From: Beijerinckia mobilis
GTDB taxonomy: Bacteria > Pseudomonadota > Alphaproteobacteria > Rhizobiales > Beijerinckiaceae
Assembly: GCF_000745425.1 (NCBI RefSeq)
Contig: NZ_JQJH01000015.1
Span: 33,855-97,854 of the forward strand
Reading direction: 5' to 3'
DNA length: 64,000 nucleotides
The translations under genes and the position numbers were made by a program. The notes beneath the pieces were generated by a model. That model had not been told where the DNA came from and did no database searches. It worked only from the letters and a program-made list of their open reading frames with translations. Below are positions 25,592-34,153 of this stretch, one piece after another (position 1 is the first letter of the stretch; the number at the start of each line of letters is the position of its first letter).

Positions 25592-26932
25592 ATGCAATAT
25601 TCAGACTTAAAGTCCTCAGCCGACATCGCTTTTTCCACGCGGCGTAGGGGTCTCGCCAATTTTCTGGCGGCTCTCCCGCTTGTCGCATTGATCTTCACAG
25701 GTCCCGGCCTCGCGGAAGAGATTACCGTCGTCACAGCCTATCCAGAAGAGGTCTCCGGCCTCTTTCTCAAAACATTCGAGGCGACGCATCCGGATATTTC
25801 CGTCCATCTTCTCTGGCAACAGGGGCGTGACGCATACAGACTCCTCTCCGCCAAAGACCATGGCGGCGTCGATGTCTATTGGGCTGCATCGAGTGACAAT
25901 TTCCCGCACCTGCGTGCGGAAGGCGCATTCCAGAAGCTCGACATCGTCCGTACACAATTGCCCGGTGCGATTGGCGAGGATCACCTGTCCGATCCCGAAG
26001 GCTATTACGAGGCCTTCGAGATCGCCGGCTACGGACTGGCCTTCGGCACTCAGGCATTGTGGAAAGGCAAGGCACCACCGCAGACATGGCACGCCGCCGC
26101 TCAACCGGCGTTAGCGGGCAAGATCATCATGCCAAATGCCGGCAAGGTTGGCTTCGCCCCGTCCCTTTACGAAATCATCCTGCAGGGCGAGGGTTGGGAG
26201 AAAGGTTGGGCCCTTTTATCCGAGATCGGCAGCAATGCGGTTCTGTCCGCCCAGGGTCACGCCATGCATCCCCTCATCGAGGGGAAGGCCGCTCTGGCGA
26301 TGACGATTGATTTCGTTCCACTCACAGCGGCGGCAAATGGCGAGGCGGTCGCCATCGCCTATCCGCGGCGCACGGCCTTTCTGCCCGCCCATGTGGCGCT
26401 GCTGCAAGGCGCGCCACATGCGGAAGCGGCGCGCGTCTTCATTGCCTTTCTCCTTTCGCGGGAAGGCCAGAAACTCCTGCTTCAACCGGATGTCGGCAGG
26501 CATCCGGTTCGTCCCGACGCCTATCCCGACGATCCTTCCGTCCAAAATCCCTTCCGCTTGCCCGCCTCCACTTTGCTCCCTTTCGATCATGCCCTTGGCG
26601 GGGCGAGACGCACACTCGTCGCACGCCTCTTTGAAGAATTGATCGCCAAGGACCACGAGGCGCTGCAGGATCTCTGGCAAAAGATTCACGCAGCCGAAGC
26701 CGATTTGCAGCAAAAGCCTGATCCGATCCGCAAAGCACGGATAGAGGAAGCTCGGCATCTCGCGGGTTTTGTGCCCGTCGGCGCTACCGAGGCCGAAGAC
26801 AAAGCCTATCTCGCGCGCGTTGACTGGCCGCCGAAGTCTGGTTCGGACGATCTCGGCGAGGGCTGGGCAAAAACGATCCGTGAAGCCCGTGGCAAGGCGC
26901 TATCGCTCCTGGAAACGCCAGTCGCGCCATGA
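25592..26932 (+). CDS. Periplasmic solute-binding protein, iron(III)-type
   Basis: The 446-residue exported protein has a twin-arginine-containing signal region (STRRRGLANFLAALPL) ending in GLAEE near residue 42. The mature part looks like the family-1 solute-binding proteins for Fe(III) and related ligands: EITVVTAYPEE strand, FEATHPDISVHLLW, a central GKIIMPNAGKVGFAPSLYE block, and FLLSREGQKLL. It is about 80-100 residues longer than most FbpA-like proteins because of a charged helical C-terminal extension. No permease or ATPase gene follows; a di-heme oxidoreductase and a TonB receptor do. The ligand is probably a metal, by context. The stop overlaps the next start (ATGA). Confidence 0.8.
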   Translation: MQYSDLKSSADIAFSTRRRGLANFLAALPLVALIFTGPGLAEEITVVTAYPEEVSGLFLKTFEATHPDISVHLLWQQGRDAYRLLSAKDHGGVDVYWAASSDNFPHLRAEGAFQKLDIVRTQLPGAIGEDHLSDPEGYYEAFEIAGYGLAFGTQALWKGKAPPQTWHAAAQPALAGKIIMPNAGKVGFAPSLYEIILQGEGWEKGWALLSEIGSNAVLSAQGHAMHPLIEGKAALAMTIDFVPLTAAANGEAVAIAYPRRTAFLPAHVALLQGAPHAEAARVFIAFLLSREGQKLLLQPDVGRHPVRPDAYPDDPSVQNPFRLPASTLLPFDHALGGARRTLVARLFEELIAKDHEALQDLWQKIHAAEADLQQKPDPIRKARIEEARHLAGFVPVGATEAEDKAYLARVDWPPKSGSDDLGEGWAKTIREARGKALSLLETPVAP

Positions 26933-28347
26933 AGACCGGACTCTGGCTTGGCCTCGCCCGGGCATTGCCCGGATTCGTGCTCGCAATCGCATCATTGATG
27001 CCGTTCGTCAGTGTTTCAGCCGAGGAAGGCGCTTCCCCGCCTCCTCTCTTGCCCTATGAGACCGCCTTTCAAGGCCGCACGCTTTATGCGCGCCCGTTTG
27101 AGGGTTTGAGTGAAACCGAGAAGGATTTGGCCGCCCACGGCAGTCTTTTCTTCCACGCCGCCTGGGTGCCTTCTCCTTCCGCTGACCAACCGGAATTCCA
27201 GGGGCTCGGGCCCTTGTTCAACCAGCTTTCCTGCATCGCCTGCCACGTCAAAAACGGCCGCGGCGCGCCGCCTTCAGGTACCGAGCCTTTGCGGACCATG
27301 GTGGTGAAATTAAGCCCCGCGGGAACCGACGCTCACGGGGGACCACTCGGCCATCCGCTTTATGGACCGCAGTTCAATCCGCGCGCCATTCCCGGTATGC
27401 GGGCAGAGGGCGAGGTCCATCTCGCCTGGGAGACAACGCAGGTCACATTCGGCGACGGTTCCGTCGCCGAATTGCGCCGGCCGATCCTTCAATGGCAGGA
27501 CCTCGCCTTCGGCCCCATCGGCAAGGATACGCAAATTTCCCTGCGCAATGCGCAACCCCTCGTCGGACTTGGACTTTTGGAAGCCGTGCCAGAGGCGGAA
27601 ATCCTCAGGCTGGCGGAGGATCAGAAACGGAAGGGCGGCTCTGTCGCGGGCAAGCCGAACTGGGTTTGGGACAGGGCGAGCATGAGCCGCAGACTTGGCC
27701 GTTTTGGTCAGAAAGCCAACCAGCCAAGCCTGAGACAGCAGATCGCTTCCGCCTTTGCCGAGGATCTTGGCATCACCTCCTCACTCTTTCCGTCAGAGAG
27801 TTGCACGACGGCGCAGGCTGATTGCAAGGCGTCCATGAGCGCCAAGCCCGAACTTGCCGACCCGGAGCTTGTCGACAAGGATCTCGACGCTGTGACGGCT
27901 TTCGTCCGCGACATGGCCGTACCGGCGCGGCGTGACAGTCAAAACCCCGAGGTCATGCGCGGGGAAGCCCTCTTCGATAGCATCGGCTGCGGGCGCTGCC
28001 ACACGGGAACGCTGCGCCTCGGCGAGGCCGCCCCCCTGCCCGGGCTCGCTGGCACGACAATCCATCCCTTTACCGATCTCCTCCTTCACGACATGGGCGA
28101 TGGCCTTGCTGATGGCCGCCCGGATTTCGAGGCAAGCGGCACCCAATGGCGCACGCCACCCCTCTGGGGACTCGGAGCAATGCCCAGGACCGGACAGGAC
28201 ATCAACTATCTGCATGACGGTCGAGCCAGGACGTTGAGCGAGGCGATCCTCTGGCACGGCGGAGAGGCTGTGGCCGCACGCGAGCGCTTTCGTACGCTCT
28301 CTTCGGCGGACCGTCAGGCGCTTGTCACTTTTCTGAATTCGCTCTGA
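26929..28347 (+). CDS. Di-heme oxidoreductase (DHOR family)
   Basis: A 472-residue exported protein with a signal sequence ending near residue 31 (VSVSAEEG). Two c-type heme motifs are visible: C102-I-A-C105-H106 and C354-G-R-C357-H358. The stretch PFTDLLLHDMGDGLAD is a hallmark of the DHOR/DUF1111 di-heme oxidoreductases often called thiol oxidoreductases. Related proteins are frequently found with iron-uptake genes. In this operon it may oxidise or reduce the metal before uptake; that role is inferred. It overlaps the binding-protein gene by 4 bp and is followed by a TonB receptor. Confidence 0.88.
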   Translation: MKTGLWLGLARALPGFVLAIASLMPFVSVSAEEGASPPPLLPYETAFQGRTLYARPFEGLSETEKDLAAHGSLFFHAAWVPSPSADQPEFQGLGPLFNQLSCIACHVKNGRGAPPSGTEPLRTMVVKLSPAGTDAHGGPLGHPLYGPQFNPRAIPGMRAEGEVHLAWETTQVTFGDGSVAELRRPILQWQDLAFGPIGKDTQISLRNAQPLVGLGLLEAVPEAEILRLAEDQKRKGGSVAGKPNWVWDRASMSRRLGRFGQKANQPSLRQQIASAFAEDLGITSSLFPSESCTTAQADCKASMSAKPELADPELVDKDLDAVTAFVRDMAVPARRDSQNPEVMRGEALFDSIGCGRCHTGTLRLGEAAPLPGLAGTTIHPFTDLLLHDMGDGLADGRPDFEASGTQWRTPPLWGLGAMPRTGQDINYLHDGRARTLSEAILWHGGEAVAARERFRTLSSADRQALVTFLNSL

Positions 28348-28383
28348 GGGGGCATTCAGACAGATCCAACGGGGAATGCAATC

Positions 28384-30513
28384 ATGACGACGCATACGGC
28401 CTGCCAGGCCGCAACACACGAAAAAAGCCAATATAGCAAGATCCGACAGTTTGAAACGGCTGCGACTTTCGCAGGCCTCCTGCTTGCGACGAGTCCCGTA
28501 GACGCACAGGAAGTCGGTGTCTTTTCTCTCGGCGAGATCAATATTTCCGCCTCGAAGAGCGGAAGCCGTGAACAGACGAGCGGCTATGGCGGCAGCGTCA
28601 TCACCAATGAGGATGCCTGGAAATTCGGGCGCGATACGCTCGATCAGGCAGTCACACTCGCCCCCGGCGTGTCCGCGTCGAATTCCGGCGGTCCCCGTAA
28701 TGAACGTCTGATTTATGTACGCGGTTTCGATCGCTTCCAGACACCGCTTTCGATTGATGGCATCAGGGTCTATCTGCCCGCCGATAACCGGTTGGATTTC
28801 GGGCGCTTCCTCACCGCAGACGTCTCGGAGATACAAATCGCCAAAGGCTATGATTCCGTCCTCGATGGTCCGGGCGGCATGGGCGGCGCCATCAATCTCG
28901 TGACCCGCAAGGCGCAAAAAGAGGTCGATGGTGAGATGCGCACCGGGATGCTCTGGGGCCAGGACGGCACATTGGAGGGCGGCTCCGCCTATCTGTTTCT
29001 CGGCACCAAACAGCCGACCTATTATCTCCAGGGCAGCGCCAGTTTTCTGGGGACACGGGGCTGGATTCTGTCACATGAATACACCCCGACAAGCGTACAG
29101 GGTTCGGGTCTACGCGATCATTCCGATACGACCGATGGCCGCGGCATGATCAAAGTCGGCGTCACGCCCAATGCAACGGACGAATATTCATTCAACTATA
29201 TAAAGCAGGTCGGCCGCAAGGGCGCGCCCTTGCATGTCAGCGATCCGGTCGCCTCGCAAAGATATTGGGACTGGCCCTACTGGAACATCCAGAATATCTA
29301 TTTCCTCTCCAACACCCAGCTGAGCGACGCCGTCTATCTCAAGAGCCGCGTCTACTTCAACACATTCGACAATTCCCTCTATTCCTACGACGATCGCTAT
29401 CTTTCGACACAAAGCCTCCCGAGATCCTTCCAAAGCGCCTATCACGATTACGCTTTGGGCGGCTCCGTCGAAGCTGGCATCAATTTCGGCACCGCCGATA
29501 CGTTGAAAGGGACTTTCCAATATCGGCGTGACAATCACGTCGAATGGCAGGGAACTTTCTCCACGACGAGCCCCTGCGTCGCCAATGTCATCTGCTTCCG
29601 CGAACCCGATCAAACGACAACGGAAGACACCTATACAATAGCGCTAGAAAATACATGGCATATAACGCCCAATCTCGATTTCGTGCAGGGCTTCGCCTAT
29701 AATTGGCGTCATATGCTGCGCGCGCAGGATTACAATACGACCGACGGCTTCATCAATTATCCGTTGCGGGATGTCGGCGCTCCCGATGGGCAGGCCGCCT
29801 TGATCTGGCGTTATGAGGAAAATTCCAAACTCTTCGCCAACGTCTCGTCGCGGGTGCGTTTCCCGACGATTTTCGACAGATTTAGTTCGCGCTTTGGCGG
29901 CGCCGTGTCGAATCCCGGTCTGCAACCAGAGCGCGCGACCAATTATCAGATCGGCTGGGCAACGACGTTCAACACCAATGCCGAGTTCCAGACGGCGGCA
30001 TTCGTCAGCGATGTCAAGAATCTCATTCAATCAGTGCCGTTCATCTACAATAATACGGCTTTGACCCAGAGCCAGAATGTCGGTGACGGCTATTTCGTCG
30101 GCATAGAAGCGGCCGGCACTTATCAGATTCAGGACAATCTGATGATCGGCGGCAATCTGACATTCATCCGGCGGTCCATCACCAGCCCGCGCACGCCCTA
30201 TATTCAGCCGACCGGTGTTCCCTTCGCACAGGGTTTCCTCTATCTCACCTATCGGCCGGAGATCATCCCCGGTCTCAGCATCACGCCCAATGTCGAGCTC
30301 GCCGATAGTCGTTGGACATCGAATACGGCCGGAACCTATTATTATCCGACCGGCTCCTATCAGCTCCTGAATTTTCAGGCGACCTATAATGTCGCCTCGA
30401 ATTTCGAGCTGCAGGCGGGGCTGCGCAATATACTCGATCAGAACTATCAATTGGTGGACGGTTTTCCCGAGCCCGGGCGCACGGTCTTCTTCAATATGCG
30501 CGTGACGTTCTGA
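28384..30513 (+). CDS. TonB-dependent receptor
   Basis: A 709-residue outer membrane receptor. A long leader ends near SPVDAQEV. The plug domain begins with LGEINISA and contains YVRGFD, SIDGIRVYL and DVSEIQIAKGYDSVLDGPGGMGGAINLVTRK. The rest is a beta barrel ending in an aromatic-terminated strand (MRVTF). A ribosome binding site GGGGAATG lies before the ATG. It is cotranscribed with the binding protein and the di-heme oxidoreductase, so it probably imports the same metal complex. Confidence 0.92.
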   Translation: MTTHTACQAATHEKSQYSKIRQFETAATFAGLLLATSPVDAQEVGVFSLGEINISASKSGSREQTSGYGGSVITNEDAWKFGRDTLDQAVTLAPGVSASNSGGPRNERLIYVRGFDRFQTPLSIDGIRVYLPADNRLDFGRFLTADVSEIQIAKGYDSVLDGPGGMGGAINLVTRKAQKEVDGEMRTGMLWGQDGTLEGGSAYLFLGTKQPTYYLQGSASFLGTRGWILSHEYTPTSVQGSGLRDHSDTTDGRGMIKVGVTPNATDEYSFNYIKQVGRKGAPLHVSDPVASQRYWDWPYWNIQNIYFLSNTQLSDAVYLKSRVYFNTFDNSLYSYDDRYLSTQSLPRSFQSAYHDYALGGSVEAGINFGTADTLKGTFQYRRDNHVEWQGTFSTTSPCVANVICFREPDQTTTEDTYTIALENTWHITPNLDFVQGFAYNWRHMLRAQDYNTTDGFINYPLRDVGAPDGQAALIWRYEENSKLFANVSSRVRFPTIFDRFSSRFGGAVSNPGLQPERATNYQIGWATTFNTNAEFQTAAFVSDVKNLIQSVPFIYNNTALTQSQNVGDGYFVGIEAAGTYQIQDNLMIGGNLTFIRRSITSPRTPYIQPTGVPFAQGFLYLTYRPEIIPGLSITPNVELADSRWTSNTAGTYYYPTGSYQLLNFQATYNVASNFELQAGLRNILDQNYQLVDGFPEPGRTVFFNMRVTF

Positions 30514-30532
30514 GCCGCACTTCCAAGAAGCA

Positions 30533-30556
30533 GCGGATGCGAAACCTCGCATCCGC
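30533..30556. terminator. Hairpin between convergent tonB receptor and ispH
   Basis: GCGGATGCGA and TCGCATCCGC make a 10-bp stem with an AACC loop. It lies in the 50-base gap between the ends of two convergent genes, so it can serve both. Confidence 0.75.
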
Positions 30557-30563
30557 ATCAATG

Positions 30564-31523
30564 TCAGGAAGCGGCCTTGCGCAATTCGCGAGGCAGCGGA
30601 AAGAACACGCCTTCATCCGCGGTGGAAACCGTCTCTATCTCAAGATCATAGCGTTCCGCGAAGGCCGCCATGATTTCTTCCACGAGCACTTCCGGCGCGG
30701 AGGCCCCCGCCGTAATGCCAAGCGTGGAAATGTTGGAGAAGAGATCCCATTCCACATCATCGGCACGCAGGACGAGCCGCGCTAGTTTGCAGCCCGAGCG
30801 TTCGGCGACTTCCCGCAAACGCTGCGAATTGGAAGAATTGGACGAACCGACGACGAGCAGAGCATCGACGATCGGCGCAATCCGTTTGACGGCTTCCTGC
30901 CGGTTGGTCGTCGCATAGCAGATATCTTCGCGATGCGGCCCGACGATATTCGGAAAACGCCTCGTCAAAGCCTCGACCATATTCTTCGTGTCATCGACCG
31001 ACAACGTGGTCTGGGTGACATAAGCGAGATTGTTTTCGTCCTTGACCTTGAGGGTCGCGACTTCATCCGGCGTCTGCACCAGGAGGATCGACCCTTCGGG
31101 CAATTGCCCCAGGGTGCCGACGACTTCCGGATGCCCGGCATGGCCGACGAGCAGCACCTGGCGGCCATTATTGAAATGCAATTCCGCTTCGCGATGCACT
31201 TTGGTGACGAGCGGACAGGTCGCATCGATCGCGAAAATATTGCGTTTCTGTGCTTCAGCCGGGATGGATTTCGGAACGCCGTGGGCAGAGAAGATCACCG
31301 GCTTCGTCGTATCGGGCACCTCGTCCAATTCTTCGACGAAAATCGCGCCTTTCGCTTTCAGGCCTTCGACCACGAATTTGTTATGGACGATTTCATGGCG
31401 CACATAGACGGGCGCGCCATAGATTCGCAGGGCCTGTTCGACGGCATCGATGGCGCGCACCACTCCGGCGCAAAAACCGCGCGGCGCGCAAAGGAGAATA
31501 TGCAGCTTCGGCTTTTCGGTCAT
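30564..31523 (-). CDS. ispH: 4-hydroxy-3-methylbut-2-enyl diphosphate reductase
   Basis: IspH makes IPP and DMAPP in the last step of the MEP isoprenoid pathway. The three cluster cysteines are in [17 protein letters not shown] and [24 protein letters not shown] and [10 protein letters not shown] also fit. I start at the ATG at 31523 ([10 protein letters not shown]), which has AAGG upstream; the longer frame to 31748 adds non-conserved residues. The protein is then 319 residues, as usual. A [2Fe-2S] ferredoxin gene starts about 220 bases away in the opposite direction. Confidence 0.97.
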   Translation of the reverse strand: MTEKPKLHILLCAPRGFCAGVVRAIDAVEQALRIYGAPVYVRHEIVHNKFVVEGLKAKGAIFVEELDEVPDTTKPVIFSAHGVPKSIPAEAQKRNIFAIDATCPLVTKVHREAELHFNNGRQVLLVGHAGHPEVVGTLGQLPEGSILLVQTPDEVATLKVKDENNLAYVTQTTLSVDDTKNMVEALTRRFPNIVGPHREDICYATTNRQEAVKRIAPIVDALLVVGSSNSSNSQRLREVAERSGCKLARLVLRADDVEWDLFSNISTLGITAGASAPEVLVEEIMAAFAERYDLEIETVSTADEGVFFPLPRELRKAAS

Positions 31524-31741
31524 GGAGAACCTTGCCCAGGCCTTTCGCAGGGAGGAAAGGCGATTTTGGATGAGAATCCATGCCTTGCCGCCGCCTTTTC
31601 TGTCAAGCCTCCCCTGACCCCGGCTGACAGCCGATTGGAACTTGACAAATGAAAATAATGATACGTTATAACATTTCAATTCGTGATGCGGATGCGCTTC
31701 CATCATCACCATAGATCCCATTTCAGAAAGGACTAATCCCA

Positions 31742-32044
31742 ATGCCAATCCTCACGATCATGCCGTCCGGTAAAACGATCGAAGCTGCCGAAGGGTCGAT
31801 CCTGGTCGACGCCATTCTGGCCGCTGACGAGCCCATTCAGCTGAAATGCAATCGCGACGCAAAATGCGAGTCCTGCCACGTCTTCATTCTCGAAGGGCGC
31901 AAGAGCCTCGCGAAAATGGGGCGTCCGGAAAGCGAAAAGCTGGATTCCATGGTCGGTGTCGCGTCGAAGTCCCGCCTGGCATGTCAATGCATCCTCGGGA
32001 CCGAAAATGTGACTGTCGAATTGCTGGGCGCGCTTTCCGGCTGA
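31742..32044 (+). CDS. [2Fe-2S] ferredoxin
   Basis: A 100-residue plant/adrenodoxin-type ferredoxin. The cluster cysteines appear as C-x5-C-x2-C in [10 protein letters not shown] and a later ACQC. The N-terminal strand [18 protein letters not shown] is characteristic. It transfers electrons in the cytoplasm. The neighbouring FAD oxidoreductase (start 32204) could reduce it, and the divergent IspH needs such an electron donor. Both partnerships are inferred from position. Confidence 0.88.
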   Translation: MPILTIMPSGKTIEAAEGSILVDAILAADEPIQLKCNRDAKCESCHVFILEGRKSLAKMGRPESEKLDSMVGVASKSRLACQCILGTENVTVELLGALSG

Positions 32045-32203
32045 CGCAGCCATTTCACGCCAACGAGAGGGTCCAATCGCCTTCATTCCATAGGTTTCCG
32101 GGCGAAAAATGCTCTTGTTTTCATAATCGAAACACTGCGGAGCCGTCCGATTGTTTCCGGACGGCTCCGACGAGTCCGACCTCATCAAGATGGAGCGAGC
32201 CGG

Positions 32204-33373
32204 GTGACGAAACAAATTGCTTCCTCAACCAATGCACGGCTTCCGAAAGACGGGGACCTTCCAGAACTGGTGAATGTCGCGATCATCGGCGCGGGACCCG
32301 CCGGCATCGGCATGGGCTGGGTTCTCCGCGACCTCGCCATCCCTGGAGTCAAAATTCTTGAACGCAAACGGATCGGCGCCTCCTTCTATCTATGGCCTCA
32401 GACGACGCGCTTCATCACCCCTTCCTTCCCCAGCAACGCCTTTGGCCTGACGGATCTCAACGCCATCAGTTTTGACAGTTCGCCGGCCTATGCCCTCAAG
32501 CGAGAGCATCTGAGCGGTGCCGAATATGCTTCCTATCTTGAAGAGGCGGTCGAAGTCTTCGATCTCGATATTGTGACACCGATTGATATCAAGGACCTTC
32601 AGCCACAAGCCAATGGCATCACCCTGCATACGAATGCCGGTACGATCCGCGCCCGTTTCGTCATCTGGGCGGCTGGACAATTTCAATATCCGAATCTCGC
32701 CGTCATGCCCGGCTGGGAACATGGTGTTCATTCGAGCCAGATTCGGCAATGGACAGATTATCCCGGCGAGACCATCCTCATCGTCGGCGGCTATGAAAGT
32801 GGTATCGATGCAGCAATCGGCCTCGCCAATGCCGGCAAGAAAGTCAAAATACTTAGCCGCACCGCCCCCTGGGAAAGCGATGACACAGATCCCTCCGTTG
32901 CCTTATCGCCATTGACGGCGCAAAGATTGAATGCTGCATTACAACAAAAACAGTCGATCGAACTCATCGGCAATGCCGACATCATCGGTATCGAGCGGCT
33001 CGGAGAAACAGTCAAAGTGCATTCCGCCGATGGACGTGTTTGGACGACACAATCCTTCCCTATCCTTGCGACGGGTTTTAGCGGCAGTGCAACCTTGATC
33101 GATCATTGGTTCGAGCGCGATACAGAGGGCCATCACATTCTGACGGAACGGGATGAATCCACAATTGTATCCGGTCTGTTCCGGATCGGGCCCGACATCC
33201 GCTATAATAGCGTCCCACTCGCATTCATTTATGAATTCCGTCAACGATTTGCCATCGTCGGACAAACCATAGCCGAACGGCTAGGCATCGATACGGCTCC
33301 GCTCGAAGCCTATCGGTCCCGCAATATGTTTCGCGGCGGCCCGCTCTGCAAAAATCCTTCGCCCGCGCCTTGA
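32204..33373 (+). CDS. FAD-dependent oxidoreductase (flavin monooxygenase-like)
   Basis: A 389-residue flavoprotein with two Rossmann motifs: IIGAGPAGIGMGW for FAD near residue 30, and IVGGYESGIDAAI for NAD(P) near residue 200. ILATGFSGSA is the usual third conserved block (ATG). The layout fits the pyridine nucleotide-disulfide/YpdA- or CzcO-like oxidoreductases. It lacks an obvious CxxC redox pair, so it is not thioredoxin reductase. It starts at GTG with GGAG upstream. It follows the ferredoxin gene and could be its reductase or a monooxygenase. Confidence 0.75.
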   Translation: MTKQIASSTNARLPKDGDLPELVNVAIIGAGPAGIGMGWVLRDLAIPGVKILERKRIGASFYLWPQTTRFITPSFPSNAFGLTDLNAISFDSSPAYALKREHLSGAEYASYLEEAVEVFDLDIVTPIDIKDLQPQANGITLHTNAGTIRARFVIWAAGQFQYPNLAVMPGWEHGVHSSQIRQWTDYPGETILIVGGYESGIDAAIGLANAGKKVKILSRTAPWESDDTDPSVALSPLTAQRLNAALQQKQSIELIGNADIIGIERLGETVKVHSADGRVWTTQSFPILATGFSGSATLIDHWFERDTEGHHILTERDESTIVSGLFRIGPDIRYNSVPLAFIYEFRQRFAIVGQTIAERLGIDTAPLEAYRSRNMFRGGPLCKNPSPAP

Positions 33374-33431
33374 GCGGATGCGTGACAAAAGCAAACGTTA
33401 TCCTATTCAGGAAGAGCAGCCCTGATACGCC

Positions 33432-33884
33432 CTACCGCCGTTGCGCGAAGAAATCACGGAGTAGGTCACCCGCTTCTTGTTCTCGAAAGCCACCGTAGAT
33501 TTCCGGAATATGGTGACAGGTCGGCTGAGCGAAAATCCGCGCGCCGTGCTCAACTCCACCACCCTTCGGGTCCGAGGCGGAAAAATAGAGCCTGCGCAGC
33601 CTCGCCTGGGCAATCGCCGCCGCGCACATGGCGCAGGGTTCCAGGGTCACATAAAGATCACAGCCAGAAAGCCGCTCGCTTTGCAGAATTCGGCATGCGG
33701 TACGAATGACCAGCATTTCGGCATGAGCGGTCGGGTCCTTCTCCTCCAGCACCTTGTTGCCCGCGCGCGCCAGCACAATCCCTTCGCGCATGATGACCGC
33801 GCCGACGGGAACCTCGCCGCGCGCAGCGGCTAGACGCGCTTCTTCGAAAGCAAGGGACAGGGGATCAGGCGAGGAGGCAGACAA
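33432..33884 (-). CDS. tadA: tRNA-specific adenosine deaminase
   Basis: A 150-residue deaminase that makes inosine at tRNA-Arg(ACG) wobble position 34. The catalytic zinc motifs are HAEM in DPTAHAEMLVI and PCAMC in VTLEPCAMCAAAI. The length and the FSASDPKGGGVEHGA segment fit TadA. A dispersed palindromic element follows upstream, between this gene's start and the ABC exporter end. Confidence 0.95.
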   Translation of the reverse strand: MSASSPDPLSLAFEEARLAAARGEVPVGAVIMREGIVLARAGNKVLEEKDPTAHAEMLVIRTACRILQSERLSGCDLYVTLEPCAMCAAAIAQARLRRLYFSASDPKGGGVEHGARIFAQPTCHHIPEIYGGFREQEAGDLLRDFFAQRR

Positions 33885-33940
33885 GGATAGTGCGTTCCGG
33901 ATATTGTGGGGTTCCAGCGTTGGCCGCTTTGACAGCCACC

Positions 33941-34048
33941 GCTAGAGCATTTTCAATTCGGATTGAATCGCTATGCAATTCAAAATCGTTGAAAATGCTC
34001 TACCTTTTCCAAGTGGAGCAGTTCGGAAACATCCGAACATGCTCTAGC
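33941..34048. repeat. Dispersed palindromic element, copy 3
   Basis: It has perfect 10-bp terminal inverted repeats, GCTAGAGCAT and ATGCTCTAGC. An internal arm pair, GAGCATTTTCAA and TTGAAAATGCTC, is the same AGCATTTTC motif as in copies 1 and 2, with GATTGAATCGC in between. It lies between tadA and the exporter gene. Confidence 0.75.
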
Positions 34049-34153
34049 AAACGGTGATTGATGAAGATTAGCGCTGCAACGGTCAGCATCTCTCCCACAG
34101 GCCATACAAACGGCCAATCAAAGCAGCTTAGCGACGACATTTTCCCGCGTGTA

